64,000 bases of DNA, from the NCBI GenBank assembly GCA_036268055.1, contig DATAUW010000011.1, positions 124,001 to 188,000 on the forward strand, read 5' to 3'. Positions 1 to 8,705 of this stretch are shown here, one piece after another. The stretch comes from Verrucomicrobiia bacterium (GTDB taxonomy: Bacteria; Verrucomicrobiota; Verrucomicrobiia; Limisphaerales; Pedosphaeraceae). Each line of letters opens with the position of its first letter. Position 1 is the stretch's first letter. The position numbers and the translations under genes are program-made. The notes under the pieces were generated by a model that had not been told where the DNA came from, did not search any database, and saw nothing but the letters and a program-made list of their open reading frames with translations.

Positions 1-1887
1 ATAGATGGTTTGATCGGGATCAACGTCGGTTTGTCAGAAGTGTTCGAGGCGGTTCATCACTTGCTCGGAGAGTTTGTGAAAGCGGGACAAGTGACCGGCT
101 TGCGGCTTGATCACATTGATGGGTTGGCGGACCCAGCGGCTTATCTGGAAAGGTTGCAGCAGTTCCTCAAAAAAATTGGCGGTGATGAATTTTATGTCGT
201 AGTGGAAAAAATATTGATGGGCGACGAGGAATTGCCGAAAGACTGGCCGGTGGCGGGCACGACAGGATATGAATTTGGCGCCGCCGTAACGGGCGTGCTG
301 GTGGAGGGCGCGTCCGAGAAAAATCTTTCCCAAATCTACGAAGATTTTGCTGGAGATAAAACGACGCTTGAGGATGTGATCGTGCGGAGCAAGCGGCAGG
401 TGATGGGGCTGGCTTTGAGCAAGGAGGTCGGGATATTGGCTGCGCTTTTGGAGGAGTGTGCGGGAGGAAATATGGAGGGGAAGGAGTTGCGGGCAGCGGT
501 GGAAGCTGTGCTGGCTGTTTTTCCAGTGTATCGAACTTACATGACACCGCGAACGATGGTGAGCCCCGCCGATCGGGCGGTGGTGGAAACTGCGTTAGCT
601 CTGGCGCGGAAAAATTCGCCGAATGTGACTGGGAAGGCGCTGGATTTCTTACGAAAGATTTTGCTCGCGGAAGGTGAAACATCACCGAATGAAACGGCAG
701 AATTATTTCGGCAGCGATTTCAGCAATTTTCCGGGCCGATCATGGCGAAAAGTTTTGAGGACACGACTTTTTTTGTGTTTAACCGGCTGATCGCGTTGAA
801 TGAAGTTGGCGCGAATCCCGGGCGATTCGGCTGGGAGCCAACTGCGTTTCACGCAGCGAACTCCAGGCGATTTCAATGCAGCCCACACTGCATGCTGACG
901 ACCTCAACGCATGACACCAAACTGAGCGAAGATGCCCGGGCACGGGTGGCGGGGCTGTCGGAAATCGCTGATGAATGGAAGACGTTTTTACAGACGGCCG
1001 GCAAAGCGAATGAAGTTTTCAAAGCGGATGTAAATGGAAAGGCGGCTCCGGATCGGAATGAGGAATATTTATTTTACCAGGTTTTATTGGCGAGCTGGCC
1101 GTTGGAAACATTAGACCAGCAAACGCGTTCGAGTTATGTCGAGCGCTTGCAAGGACACCTGTTGAAGGCATTGCGGGAAGCAAAAATCCATACGCGCTGG
1201 GATGAACAAAATGAGGCCTGGGAAAAGGCGATGAGCGATTTCGTAAGCCGCGTCATTAATGAACCATCGCCGGAATTCACCGCGAAGTTTGCGCCGCTGG
1301 CGAATCAGATCGCGGAACTTGGCGCAATGAATTCACTGGCGCAAACGCTTCTCAAGTTGACCTCGCCGGGTGTGCCAGACATCTATCAAGGCAACGAGGG
1401 TTGGCAATTTGCGCTGACGGATCCGGACAACCGAAGGCCGGTGGATTTTGAAGCGCGGCAGCAATTTTTGAAATCGCTGGGCACGCACCCGCCGGCGGAA
1501 CTGCTCACGAATTGGCGCAGCGGCGCGATCAAATTATTTTTAACGCGAACAGTTTTAAGATTTCGCCGAAAACATCCGCGATTGTTTGAAAGCGGTGATT
1601 ATGTGCCGCTGACTTTTGAGGGAAAGTTTGCGGAGAATTGCATTGGGTTTGTTCGCCGTGCGGAAGGTGAATGCGCCGTGGTGTTCGCGCCGCGATTAAC
1701 CAAAAAAGTAGGATGGCCGCCAATCGGCGAGGGTTGGGATTCGACCAAGGTAAATTTTGCGGGGCTGGGAGAAACAGCGTTGGTTGATTTATTTACCGGC
1801 AGACGATTCGGCGATAGAACCGCCGCGATGGCGCAGGTGTTTGGCGAATTGCCCTTCGCGGTTTTGACGACGGAAGCGGTCATTTAG
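1..1887 (+). CDS. treY: Malto-oligosyltrehalose synthase (partial, 5' end outside window)
   Basis: The reading frame is open from base 1, so only the C-terminal about 628 residues are present; the full enzyme is usually 700-1000 residues. TreY is a cytoplasmic GH13 enzyme that turns the reducing-end alpha-1,4 bond of maltodextrin into an alpha-1,1 bond, giving maltooligosyl-trehalose that TreZ then cleaves to trehalose. Visible family signatures are GLRLDHIDGLADP near the start (this contains the GH13 nucleophile Asp), FYVVVEKIL (general-acid Glu), GTTGYEF, TSTHDTKLSEDARAR, and SPGVPDIYQGNE toward the end. The usual KRSED is KLSED here, a mild substitution. Its stop overlaps the convergent lipoprotein gene by 8 bases. 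Partners treZ/treX, if clustered, must lie to the left. Confidence 0.95.
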   Translation: MDGLIGINVGLSEVFEAVHHLLGEFVKAGQVTGLRLDHIDGLADPAAYLERLQQFLKKIGGDEFYVVVEKILMGDEELPKDWPVAGTTGYEFGAAVTGVLVEGASEKNLSQIYEDFAGDKTTLEDVIVRSKRQVMGLALSKEVGILAALLEECAGGNMEGKELRAAVEAVLAVFPVYRTYMTPRTMVSPADRAVVETALALARKNSPNVTGKALDFLRKILLAEGETSPNETAELFRQRFQQFSGPIMAKSFEDTTFFVFNRLIALNEVGANPGRFGWEPTAFHAANSRRFQCSPHCMLTTSTHDTKLSEDARARVAGLSEIADEWKTFLQTAGKANEVFKADVNGKAAPDRNEEYLFYQVLLASWPLETLDQQTRSSYVERLQGHLLKALREAKIHTRWDEQNEAWEKAMSDFVSRVINEPSPEFTAKFAPLANQIAELGAMNSLAQTLLKLTSPGVPDIYQGNEGWQFALTDPDNRRPVDFEARQQFLKSLGTHPPAELLTNWRSGAIKLFLTRTVLRFRRKHPRLFESGDYVPLTFEGKFAENCIGFVRRAEGECAVVFAPRLTKKVGWPPIGEGWDSTKVNFAGLGETALVDLFTGRRFGDRTAAMAQVFGELPFAVLTTEAVI

Positions 1888-2551
1888 ATTTTATCAGCCA
1901 GGGATCTTTTTCCTTGTCCACGCCTTTTTTAAGTTGGGGAACGTCCGTGTGACGCCAAGCCACGCCAAAGACTTTATACAAATGGAAGTGGCCGTAACCG
2001 GATGTGGCATCCAAAGATTGGACGTGCGCGCCGGTTTCGCGGAGGTAGGCGAACAAAGCGAATTTGCCGATCGAATCCGCCTTCTGACTTTTGTAAAAAG
2101 CGATCTCGGGAGTTTGCAGCGGCCCAGAAAGCGGAACGGGAATGGTGAGCGTGGGGATGCCGATCAGCGTTTCGGAAGTATTCATGCCGAGGCCGCCGCT
2201 GCGGATTTCCACAATCACGTCTGCCTGGTTATTGGTGGCCATGAGCAGGGCGCCGGCGTCGGAAAAATGCTGGCGGATAAGGCTGATGGCATAGAGCTTG
2301 TCCACGCTGTCAAAATATTTTTCCTCGATGAAAACTTTCCGGCCACTGGCCCATTTGAGGTCCACATCCATCATCGCTTCATCCGAGGCGTGGCTGAGGA
2401 GCAGTTGCTCAATGGCGGTGCGCGGTGGTTCAGAAATTTTGGCGGTGTAACAACCGCATAGCCCAAAAAGAGACAGATAAAATGGAAAACGAAGAAGATG
2501 TTTTGTTCCGGCCCAGGCGGAACCCATGCAGAAAATTTTGCTCCCAGACAT
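1880..2551 (-). CDS. Putative lipoprotein, DUF6655-like
   Basis: The frame is open from 2593, but the likely start is ATG at 2551 (or ATG at 2527). Either start leaves a basic N-terminus, a hydrophobic stretch (FPFYLSLFGL) and a lipobox LCGC, so a lipid-anchored exported protein is expected. The mature part begins TAKISEPPRTAIEQLLLS and has a GRKVFIEEKYF segment, AD-V-VEIRSGG and a GIPTLTIPVPLSGPLQTPEIAFYKS segment. This pattern resembles the uncharacterised DUF6655 family as I recall it; the assignment is tentative. It converges on treY with an 8-base overlap. No catalytic motif is seen and no function is proposed. Confidence 0.75.
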   Translation of the reverse strand: MSGSKIFCMGSAWAGTKHLLRFPFYLSLFGLCGCYTAKISEPPRTAIEQLLLSHASDEAMMDVDLKWASGRKVFIEEKYFDSVDKLYAISLIRQHFSDAGALLMATNNQADVIVEIRSGGLGMNTSETLIGIPTLTIPVPLSGPLQTPEIAFYKSQKADSIGKFALFAYLRETGAHVQSLDATSGYGHFHLYKVFGVAWRHTDVPQLKKGVDKEKDPWLIKSK

Positions 2552-2862
2552 GCGGCGATTATTTTTAAATTTGATTTGGAAAAAACAGATCACGTAAAAT
2601 TCCGACGAAGGCTACTAGCTAAGAATATGCCAGCGGGAAAAGGCGGATTGGAAGGCAACTTGCGGCGACGGGAGGGCGTTCGAATCGCAATATGCAATCG
2701 AGTGTTGCACACTGCAATCGCCTGAATCCAGTTTCCCCGTAAAAAACGCTGAAGCGACGTTCCGGTCAGCCGGGTTAAAAGCCATCTGCTTTTAATCGGC
2801 TCAAGGAAGGGTTGGTCTAAAAAATGCGGGTCATAGCTGTTGAAACACCTATCTCCAAATTT

Positions 2863-3084
2863 ATGAATACTTCCATTGAACAAAAACAATCCGTCAAAAA
2901 TCCGGGCGCTCAAACCGCCGGAAAGGCCACGGGGGTGGTTCTGATTGTCATCGGCACACTGCTCCTTTTTACGATCATCATTCCCTATTTGGGAATCATG
3001 ATGGCCATTCCCGGTTTGCTCCTGATTTTCGCTGGCTTCGGCTTGATCGCTTTTCGATCCAAAACGGGGACTGCGGCAAAGTAA
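2863..3084 (+). CDS. Small two-TM membrane protein, unknown
   Basis: The start is placed at ATG 2863 (73 residues); the frame is also open from 2824. After a polar N-terminus with a Q/K-rich segment come two hydrophobic segments, GVVLIVIGTLLLFTIIIPYLG and MMAIPGLLLIFAGFGLIAF, with a short basic tail, the layout of a small inner-membrane protein. No ribosome-binding site is obvious. It stands alone between the lipoprotein (divergent) and the ThDP enzyme (convergent). The family is not recognised. Confidence 0.5.
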   Translation: MNTSIEQKQSVKNPGAQTAGKATGVVLIVIGTLLLFTIIIPYLGIMMAIPGLLLIFAGFGLIAFRSKTGTAAK

Positions 3085-3140
3085 CCATCGCTTTTTTAGA
3101 TTGAAGGTTGAAACCGTTTTCAACATCGCCACTCTACGCC

Positions 3141-4940
3141 TTAATTCTTATGTGGCAGGACGCTCTCGGCCATGTCTTTGACTGATTGCCAGATCATGCG
3201 CCGCGAATGAATGTCGCCTTTCAAGATTGAGCCCATAAAATTTCGCGCCTGCGCCCAGGTGATGTGGGGCGGCAGCGGCGGCACTTCGGGATCGGTATGC
3301 GCGTCAATCACCACCGGACGGTCGGAGGCCAGTGCTTCTTTCCAGGCGGCTTCCACCGATTCCGGCTGGTTGAGCCGGATGCCCTTGAGTCCGAGCGATT
3401 CGGCGTGGGTGGCGTAAGGAAAATCAGGCAGTTCCTGAGAGGCGATATATTTTGGGTCGCCACTTAAAATGCGTTGCTCCCAAGTGACCAAGTTCAAATC
3501 GCGATTGTTCAGGACGAGCACGATGAGCCGCGGATCACGCCATTGCTTCCAATATTTTGCGACGGTGACCAGTTCACTGCTGCCATTCATCTGCATGGCG
3601 CCGTCACCGACAAAAGCGATCGCCACCCGATCAGGGAAGGCGAACTTCGCGGCAATCGCGTAGGGTACGCCCGGCCCCATCGTGGCCAAATTTCCTGAAA
3701 GCGATGCCATCATGCCGGTGCGGAGCTTAAGATCGCGGGCAAACCAATTTGCCGCTGAACCGGAATCGGCGGTGAGAATGCAACGGTCCGGCAGATGCGG
3801 GGACAATTCCCAAAACACCCGTTGCGGATTGAGCGGTTTGGCGGCATTCATGGCTCGCGCCTCGAGAACTTTCCACCATTCCGCGACATCTTTTTCAATT
3901 TTTTCCCGCCAGGTTTGGTCTGACTTTTGTTTCAATAGAGGAATCAGCGCGTTCAAACTTTCCACGGCATCTCCCGCCAAACAGACATCGGCGGGGTAAC
4001 GCAGGCTCAACATCCGCGGATCAATGTCAATCTGCACACAGCGCGCCTGCCCTTCCGACGGGAGAAATTCCGAGTAAGGAAAACTGGTGCCGATCATCAA
4101 AAGCGTGTCGCAATCATTCATCAGGTTCCAACTGGGTTTAGTGCCGAGCAGACCGATCGCGCCCGTCACGAAGGGCAACGCATCCGGCAAAACTGCGCGG
4201 CCCAGCAATGCCTTCGCCACCCCCGCGCCCAGCAAATTGGCGGCTTCTATCACTTGCCCGCCCGCGTCCAGGGCGCCGGCGCCCACCAAAATGGCAACGC
4301 GCTGGCCTTCATTTAAAATGCCGGCCGCCCGGCGTAATTCATCATCGGCGGGGATGACGCGGGACTTGGCGTGGCCGATGCCGGAATGAATCGTGTGATG
4401 CAAATGCGCCGGTTCCCTGATGGCTTTTTCCTCTTGAAGATCGTTGGGAATAATCAGGCACGTGACTGTCCGTTCCGCCTTGGCGATGCGCACCGCTCGA
4501 TCCACCAAATGGCGGATTTGCGCCGGATGCGAGGCTTGCTGCATATATTCTCCCGCGACATCCTTGAACAGCGACGTCAAATCCACTTCCTGCTGGTAGC
4601 TTCCGCCCAACGCCTGGCGCGAGGATTGGCCGACGATGGCCAGCACGGGCGTATGATCCATTTTGGCATCGTACAAGCCGTTGAGAAGGTGGATCGCACC
4701 CGGCCCGGAAGTTGCGAGGCAGACGCCGACCTCGCGCGTAAATTTGGCGTGACCGCACGCCATAAAGGCAGCCATCTCTTCATGGCGCGCCTGAATGAAT
4801 TCCATCGGGTGGGAACTTTTCTCCGCGCGTTGCAGGGCGCCCATGATTCCGTTGATGCCGTCTCCGGGATAACCGAAAATTCGGCGAATCCCCCATTGAT
4901 GCAACCGCTCAATCAAAAAATCGCTGCACGTATCGCTCAT
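3141..4940 (-). CDS. Thiamine-diphosphate-dependent oxidase/decarboxylase (pyruvate oxidase/acetolactate synthase superfamily)
   Basis: At 599 residues it has the usual three-domain layout: Pyr domain (about 1-175), central Rossmann domain (about 195-335) and PP domain (about 365-560). The activating Glu lies in RHEEMAAF (Glu54). The ThDP/metal motif GDGAMQMN sits near residues 445-452, with the paired NN about residue 479. SGPGAIHLLNGLYDAK is the family's glycine loop. It looks most like the PoxB/YdaP-type ThDP proteins, which act on pyruvate with FAD, rather than biosynthetic IlvB. The substrate cannot be read from the sequence. No partner subunit lies beside it. A short AT-rich gap and then tmRNA lie upstream. 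Confidence 0.88.
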   Translation of the reverse strand: MSDTCSDFLIERLHQWGIRRIFGYPGDGINGIMGALQRAEKSSHPMEFIQARHEEMAAFMACGHAKFTREVGVCLATSGPGAIHLLNGLYDAKMDHTPVLAIVGQSSRQALGGSYQQEVDLTSLFKDVAGEYMQQASHPAQIRHLVDRAVRIAKAERTVTCLIIPNDLQEEKAIREPAHLHHTIHSGIGHAKSRVIPADDELRRAAGILNEGQRVAILVGAGALDAGGQVIEAANLLGAGVAKALLGRAVLPDALPFVTGAIGLLGTKPSWNLMNDCDTLLMIGTSFPYSEFLPSEGQARCVQIDIDPRMLSLRYPADVCLAGDAVESLNALIPLLKQKSDQTWREKIEKDVAEWWKVLEARAMNAAKPLNPQRVFWELSPHLPDRCILTADSGSAANWFARDLKLRTGMMASLSGNLATMGPGVPYAIAAKFAFPDRVAIAFVGDGAMQMNGSSELVTVAKYWKQWRDPRLIVLVLNNRDLNLVTWEQRILSGDPKYIASQELPDFPYATHAESLGLKGIRLNQPESVEAAWKEALASDRPVVIDAHTDPEVPPLPPHITWAQARNFMGSILKGDIHSRRMIWQSVKDMAESVLPHKN

Positions 4941-5159
4941 GGTGGCTAACAGGCAGCAAATGATTTGCCAAGGCCTTGACCGTGTTTATGGCAATAACTC
5001 GCTGGGCGCGCAAACCAATCGGCGCAAATTGCCTTCATGAATGGCGAATTGCGATTGTGGCCGCTTCCATAGCGAAGGCACGTGAGTGGCGGCCAAGTGG
5101 ATAGCCAAGCCTCTGTTGCGACATTGCGGAACAAACTGATTCGGGAGTGATAAATTAAG

Positions 5160-5512
5160 TGGTGGAGGCGGCGGGAGTTGAACCCGCGTCCCAGACTAAT
5201 CTGCCAGCCGCGACTACATGCTTAGTCAGAAGAGAGTTTTCATCCTTGCGATAACGCTCTGACTCGAGTCGCACGGCCTAGTCCGCATGGAATTATTTCG
5301 ACCCCGCGCGCGCGGTCTCCGCGCTGGATCTAACCTGCTGTAGCGTTCGTCCACCGTAGCAGGTGTCCAGTGGCGAACGTCGTGGCACTTAGGCCGCGAG
5401 AGCTAGTTCTTGATTAGCTTTTATTTTTTGGTTCGATTTTTTACGAGGCCAACGAACCATCCTCGGCATGCCGCCTCTGGCGTATTCTCCTGGTCGAAAC
5501 CAGTACGCCCCC
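5160..5512 (-). ncRNA. ssrA: Transfer-messenger RNA (tmRNA, ssrA)
   Basis: Read on the minus strand, the 3' end carries a T-arm (GCGGGTTCAACTCCCGC) and an encoded terminal CCA at 5162-5160. The 5' GGGGGCG (5512-5506) pairs with CGCCTCC next to the CCA, making a 7-bp acceptor stem. The 5' region has the tmRNA-typical TACTGGTTTCGACCAG. A tag reading frame runs from about 5436 down to a stop at 5389-5391 and ends NQELALAA, the classical hydrophobic degron. Length is 353 nt, normal for one-piece tmRNA. It rescues stalled ribosomes and tags the nascent peptide for proteases such as the ClpXP encoded at 20-22 kb. SmpB is not in the window. Confidence 0.95.
5389..5436 (-). other. tmRNA proteolysis-tag reading frame
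   Basis: This is a short frame within ssrA. Aligning GTAA-AAAA-TCG with the equivalent part of the E. coli molecule puts the resume codon at TCG (5434-5436). That predicts a 15-residue tag SNQKIKANQELALAA, then TAA. The exact resume codon is inferred; the C-terminal LALAA is directly read. Confidence 0.75.
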
Positions 5513-5831
5513 AAACGACTGTTCTTATTATCGCCGGGATGGGGCGGCGGGTCAAGGGGACTCCAGTGCGGAGTGCGGAGTGTGGAGTGTGGAATGGGAA
5601 ATAGGGAAGTTTCAAGTTTTCAGTTTTCAGCAAGAATTGGGCTCTTGCGGAGGGTCACTGGGGGACGGTAATTTTTTACCGCGGAGGCACGGAGGGCGCG
5701 GAGGTTCTTGGGGATGGGGAATTTATGGTTTAGGCGCCAATGTTCATCTCTGACTCCTTTTTTCCGGATCTCCAAGCCGGTTGGAATTCTGTAGGAGCGT
5801 CGAGGTAATGCGCGGGATCGTGGCTGGGAAA
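5513..5831. repeat. Gene-free gap with two dispersed repeats
   Basis: No gene is seen. The gap holds a copy of the GAAGTTTTCAGTTT-type repeat (5565-5630, preceded by GTGCGGAG iterations) and a copy of the ACCGCGGAG-type repeat (about 5672-5707). Copies of the first recur at 13141-13193, 15039-15084 and, inverted, 25511-25534. Copies of the second recur at 12007-12040, inverted at about 12128-12165, at about 60615-60630 and at 63290-63322. Confidence 0.75.
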
Positions 5832-6887
5832 TCAGGCGAAGCGGACTTCGCGACCGCTGGCGGAGGAGGCGTAGATGGCGTCGAGGACTTGCTGGACCTT
5901 GAGGGATTCTTCGAGGGTGACGAGGGGTTTTTTATTATCGAGGACGCAGTTGACGAAGTGTTGGAATCGGTCTTCGGGCAGAGGGATTTTGAGGCCGGCG
6001 AGTTGGATGGTTTCGTAGCCGCTGGCGCCGTTGCGATAGAGTTTGGCGGGGAAGAGGGAAAGGCCGCCCTGGGTGCCGAGGAGGTCCACGCCGTGCTCGC
6101 GTCCGTCCTGGGGTTGATGGCCGGCCCAACTGACTTCGAAATTGATGGTGCGGCCGCTTTTCATTTTGATGATGGCGGTGGCGCTGTCTTCGACGTCGCA
6201 GGGTTTGCCGGGATCAATTTCGCTTTTGCCCCAGTTGAATTCGCCGAGGCCGCGCGGGCCGAATTTGGAGTGGGTTTGGCCGAAGACGCTGGCGGCTTCG
6301 AAGTCGCCCAGGAGATGGAAGGTAATGTCGAGGATGTGGACGCCGATATCGAAGCCGCAACCGCCGCCGGAATATTTTTTCTGCGTGAACCACGAGCCGA
6401 TGCGCGGGATGCCGCTGCGCCGCAGCCAAAATGCGCGCGCGTGATAGATGTCGCCGAGGTCGCCGCGTTGGATGAGGAGCTTGGCCATTTGGGAGGCGCG
6501 GTGGAAGCGCAAATTCTGACCGACCATGAGGGTGCGCTTCATTTTCATGGCGGTGTCAATGATCCTGGATGCCTCTTTGGCGCTGGTGGCCATGGGCTTT
6601 TCGAGGAAGACATGTTTGCGGGCCTTGAGGGCTTCGATGGCGACAGGCGCGTGAAGATAATTGGGCAGGGCGATGGTGACGGCATCAATGTCCGCCTGTT
6701 CGAGCAGCTCGCGATAGTCGGTATAGCTGCGGGCGATTTTGAAACGCTCGGTGGCTTCCCTGGCGCGGCCGGGATGGATTTCCGCCACCGCGACGACCGT
6801 GGCTCGCGGGCATTGGGAGAGCCAATTCAGGTGGTCCAAGCCGATTCCGCCAGTTCCGATCACCGCGCACCGAAGTCTCTCAGCCAT
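5832..6887 (-). CDS. Gfo/Idh/MocA-family oxidoreductase
   Basis: This is a 351-residue NAD(P)-dependent dehydrogenase of sugars or sugar derivatives. The N-terminal Rossmann fold has GTGGIG (residues 10-15), and the family EKP signature lies in FLEKPMATS (about 95-103), whose Lys is normally catalytic. The GGGCGFDIGVHILD segment supplies the conserved Asp and His of the active site. The C-terminal domain carries the open beta-sheet, with YRNGASG and the LEESLKVQQVLDAIYAS ending typical of the family. The start at 6887 gives a complete N-terminal fold. It is divergent from the glycosyltransferase gene across 221 bp. The substrate is unknown. Confidence 0.9.
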   Translation of the reverse strand: MAERLRCAVIGTGGIGLDHLNWLSQCPRATVVAVAEIHPGRAREATERFKIARSYTDYRELLEQADIDAVTIALPNYLHAPVAIEALKARKHVFLEKPMATSAKEASRIIDTAMKMKRTLMVGQNLRFHRASQMAKLLIQRGDLGDIYHARAFWLRRSGIPRIGSWFTQKKYSGGGCGFDIGVHILDITFHLLGDFEAASVFGQTHSKFGPRGLGEFNWGKSEIDPGKPCDVEDSATAIIKMKSGRTINFEVSWAGHQPQDGREHGVDLLGTQGGLSLFPAKLYRNGASGYETIQLAGLKIPLPEDRFQHFVNCVLDNKKPLVTLEESLKVQQVLDAIYASSASGREVRFA

Positions 6888-7108
6888 AAATTATCCGGGG
6901 TAGAACTTTAATGTAATGAGCCCTTGATGAAGCTGGGGTTGCAGAATTTTTTAACTAATTTTACCGCCGCAGGTCAATGGCATTCTGCCCCAAAGCCGGT
7001 TTTAATAAAAAATAACCCCAAAATTTGCATGTTCGCTGTAAACCACTTAGGATAAACCTCTAAAATGGGACTTGATACAAAAGGCTGTTTTCGCTAATAA
7101 CCCTGCCA

Positions 7109-8242
7109 GTGTTAATAATACTGCTCTCCAGTTTGGCGGTGTTGAGCCTGTTGCTGACGCTTTGGCAATGGATTGGCTCCCGCTATCCCCTGCATCAACG
7201 GATTGGTGCGCACCCCTTCGCGCCTGATTTGACGCTGCTTAAACCGCTCAAGGGGGTGGATGATCATACTGAAGAATGCCTTCGCAGCTGGTTCACCCAG
7301 GCTTATCCCGGCAAGATGCAGTTGCTATTTGGCGTGGCGTCTCCGGATGATCCTGTGTGCGATGTAGTCCGCCGACTGGTCGGCGAGCATCCGGAGGCGC
7401 ACGCCAAGCTCGTCATCTGTCACGAAACTCTCGGGTTCAACGCCAAAGTCTCCTCGCTCATCCAGCTTCGCCGCCTGGCCGAAAACGAAATCATCGTGGT
7501 CAGCGATGCCGATGTCCTCGCGCCCAAAGACTTTCTCAAAAATGCCGTGGCGCCGCTGACGGATCCCGAAGTCGGCCTGGTGAATTGTTTCTATCGCCTC
7601 GCCAATCCCGCGACGCTCGCGATGCGTTGGAAGGCCATCGCCATCAACGCGGATTTTTGGAGCCAGGTTTTGCAAAGCAAGGATTTGGCCCCGCTCGATT
7701 TTGCCCTTGGCGCAGTGATGATCACCCGGCGCGCGCATTTGCAGGAAATCGGTGGATTTGAAGCGCTGGCGGACCATCTCGCGGATGATTTTCAACTCGG
7801 CAATCGCATCGTGCGCATCGGCGGCAGGCGCATCGTCCTTTGCCCAGTGGTCGTGGATTGTCTGTCCGAACCATTGAGCTGGGGCGACACCTGGCGGCAT
7901 CAATTACGCTGGGCGCGGACCATCCGCGTCTCGCGACCGCTGCCCTACGCCTTCAGCATCCTGAGTAACGCCACGCTCTGGCCGCTGCTCTGGATGGCCA
8001 CGCAACCCACGCCGCTTTCCTTGCTGACCTTCGCGGGATGCATTTCCCTGCGCATCGTCATGGTTCAAACGCTCCAACGCCGGTTGGGCGCAGTCGTCGG
8101 CCAATGGCGGTTCTGGTGGCTGGCCCCGATCAAGGACCTGTTGCAATGCGGTTTGTGGGCGGGAGCGTTCCTCGGCAATCACATCACCTGGCGCGGGCAA
8201 AAATACCGCTTACTGCGCGACGGGCGGCTGGCGGCTCATTGA
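7109..8242 (+). CDS. GT21-type glycosyltransferase, HpnI/ceramide glucosyltransferase-like
   Basis: This 377-residue membrane glycosyltransferase begins at a GTG. An N-terminal TM helix (about 2-20) is followed by a GT-A domain: LLKPLKGVDD, VVSDADVL (DxD-like, metal binding), ADDFQLGNRI (catalytic D region) and HQLRWARTIR, the (Q/R)xxRW motif. C-terminal hydrophobic helices follow. This order is that of GT21 ceramide glucosyltransferases and of bacterial HpnI, which adds N-acetylglucosamine to bacteriohopanetetrol on the inner membrane. No hopanoid gene lies beside it, so the acceptor is open. The frame continues upstream of GTG without an ATG that keeps the TM helix intact. Confidence 0.82.
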   Translation: MLIILLSSLAVLSLLLTLWQWIGSRYPLHQRIGAHPFAPDLTLLKPLKGVDDHTEECLRSWFTQAYPGKMQLLFGVASPDDPVCDVVRRLVGEHPEAHAKLVICHETLGFNAKVSSLIQLRRLAENEIIVVSDADVLAPKDFLKNAVAPLTDPEVGLVNCFYRLANPATLAMRWKAIAINADFWSQVLQSKDLAPLDFALGAVMITRRAHLQEIGGFEALADHLADDFQLGNRIVRIGGRRIVLCPVVVDCLSEPLSWGDTWRHQLRWARTIRVSRPLPYAFSILSNATLWPLLWMATQPTPLSLLTFAGCISLRIVMVQTLQRRLGAVVGQWRFWWLAPIKDLLQCGLWAGAFLGNHITWRGQKYRLLRDGRLAAH

Positions 8243-8303
8243 GCGTTGGTGATTAAATGGGCTCACGAGTACGTTCGCCCTCCCAATGTTCGCCTTCGGA
8301 AGA

Positions 8304-8654
8304 TTAATCGGCTTTCTTTGACTTCGCGGGTTTGCTTTCCGTTTTTGCCGGAGCGGGAGTGGCTGCTTTGCTTTCGGACGCGGCGGGTTTGCTATCACCA
8401 CTGCTGGCGGCGGGCGCGGTGTCTTTCTTCGCGCCGGCCTTGTAATTCTCACTGCGATAATCGGTGATGTAAAAACCGCTGCCCTTGAAAATCAATCCCG
8501 CGCCCGCGCCGATGGATTTCTTCACCTTGCCCTTGCCCCATTTTTTCAACCCGCATAAATCCTTCGGGCACGTGGTCAAGGCGGGCGCCATCATCGAGCG
8601 CACGATCTCAAATTCGTGCCCGCACTTCTGACAAACATATTCGTAAGTTGGCAT
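8304..8654 (-). CDS. FmdB-family zinc-ribbon protein
   Basis: The 116-residue protein opens with MPTYEYVCQKCGHEFE and a second Cys pair in TTCPKDLCG, the FmdB/CxxC_CXXC_SSSS zinc ribbon. SIGAGAGLIFKGSGFYITDYR is the conserved FmdB core end. The last 50 residues are a low-complexity Ala/Lys/Pro/Ser tail, probably disordered. FmdB was named from a formamidase operon as a putative regulator; its role is not established. It is transcribed toward the glycosyltransferase. Confidence 0.9.
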   Translation of the reverse strand: MPTYEYVCQKCGHEFEIVRSMMAPALTTCPKDLCGLKKWGKGKVKKSIGAGAGLIFKGSGFYITDYRSENYKAGAKKDTAPAASSGDSKPAASESKAATPAPAKTESKPAKSKKAD

Positions 8655-8705
8655 GATTACTTTTTATAAATGCTGCGCGCACGCGTCAAGGTGCGCGATT
8701 CAAAT

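Noticed and set aside
5781-6911. Long plus-strand frame (376 codons) opposite the Gfo/Idh/MocA gene
   Set aside because: It is low-complexity Glu/Asp/Ala/Gly-rich, typical antisense of a GC-rich gene, while the minus strand has full family motifs.
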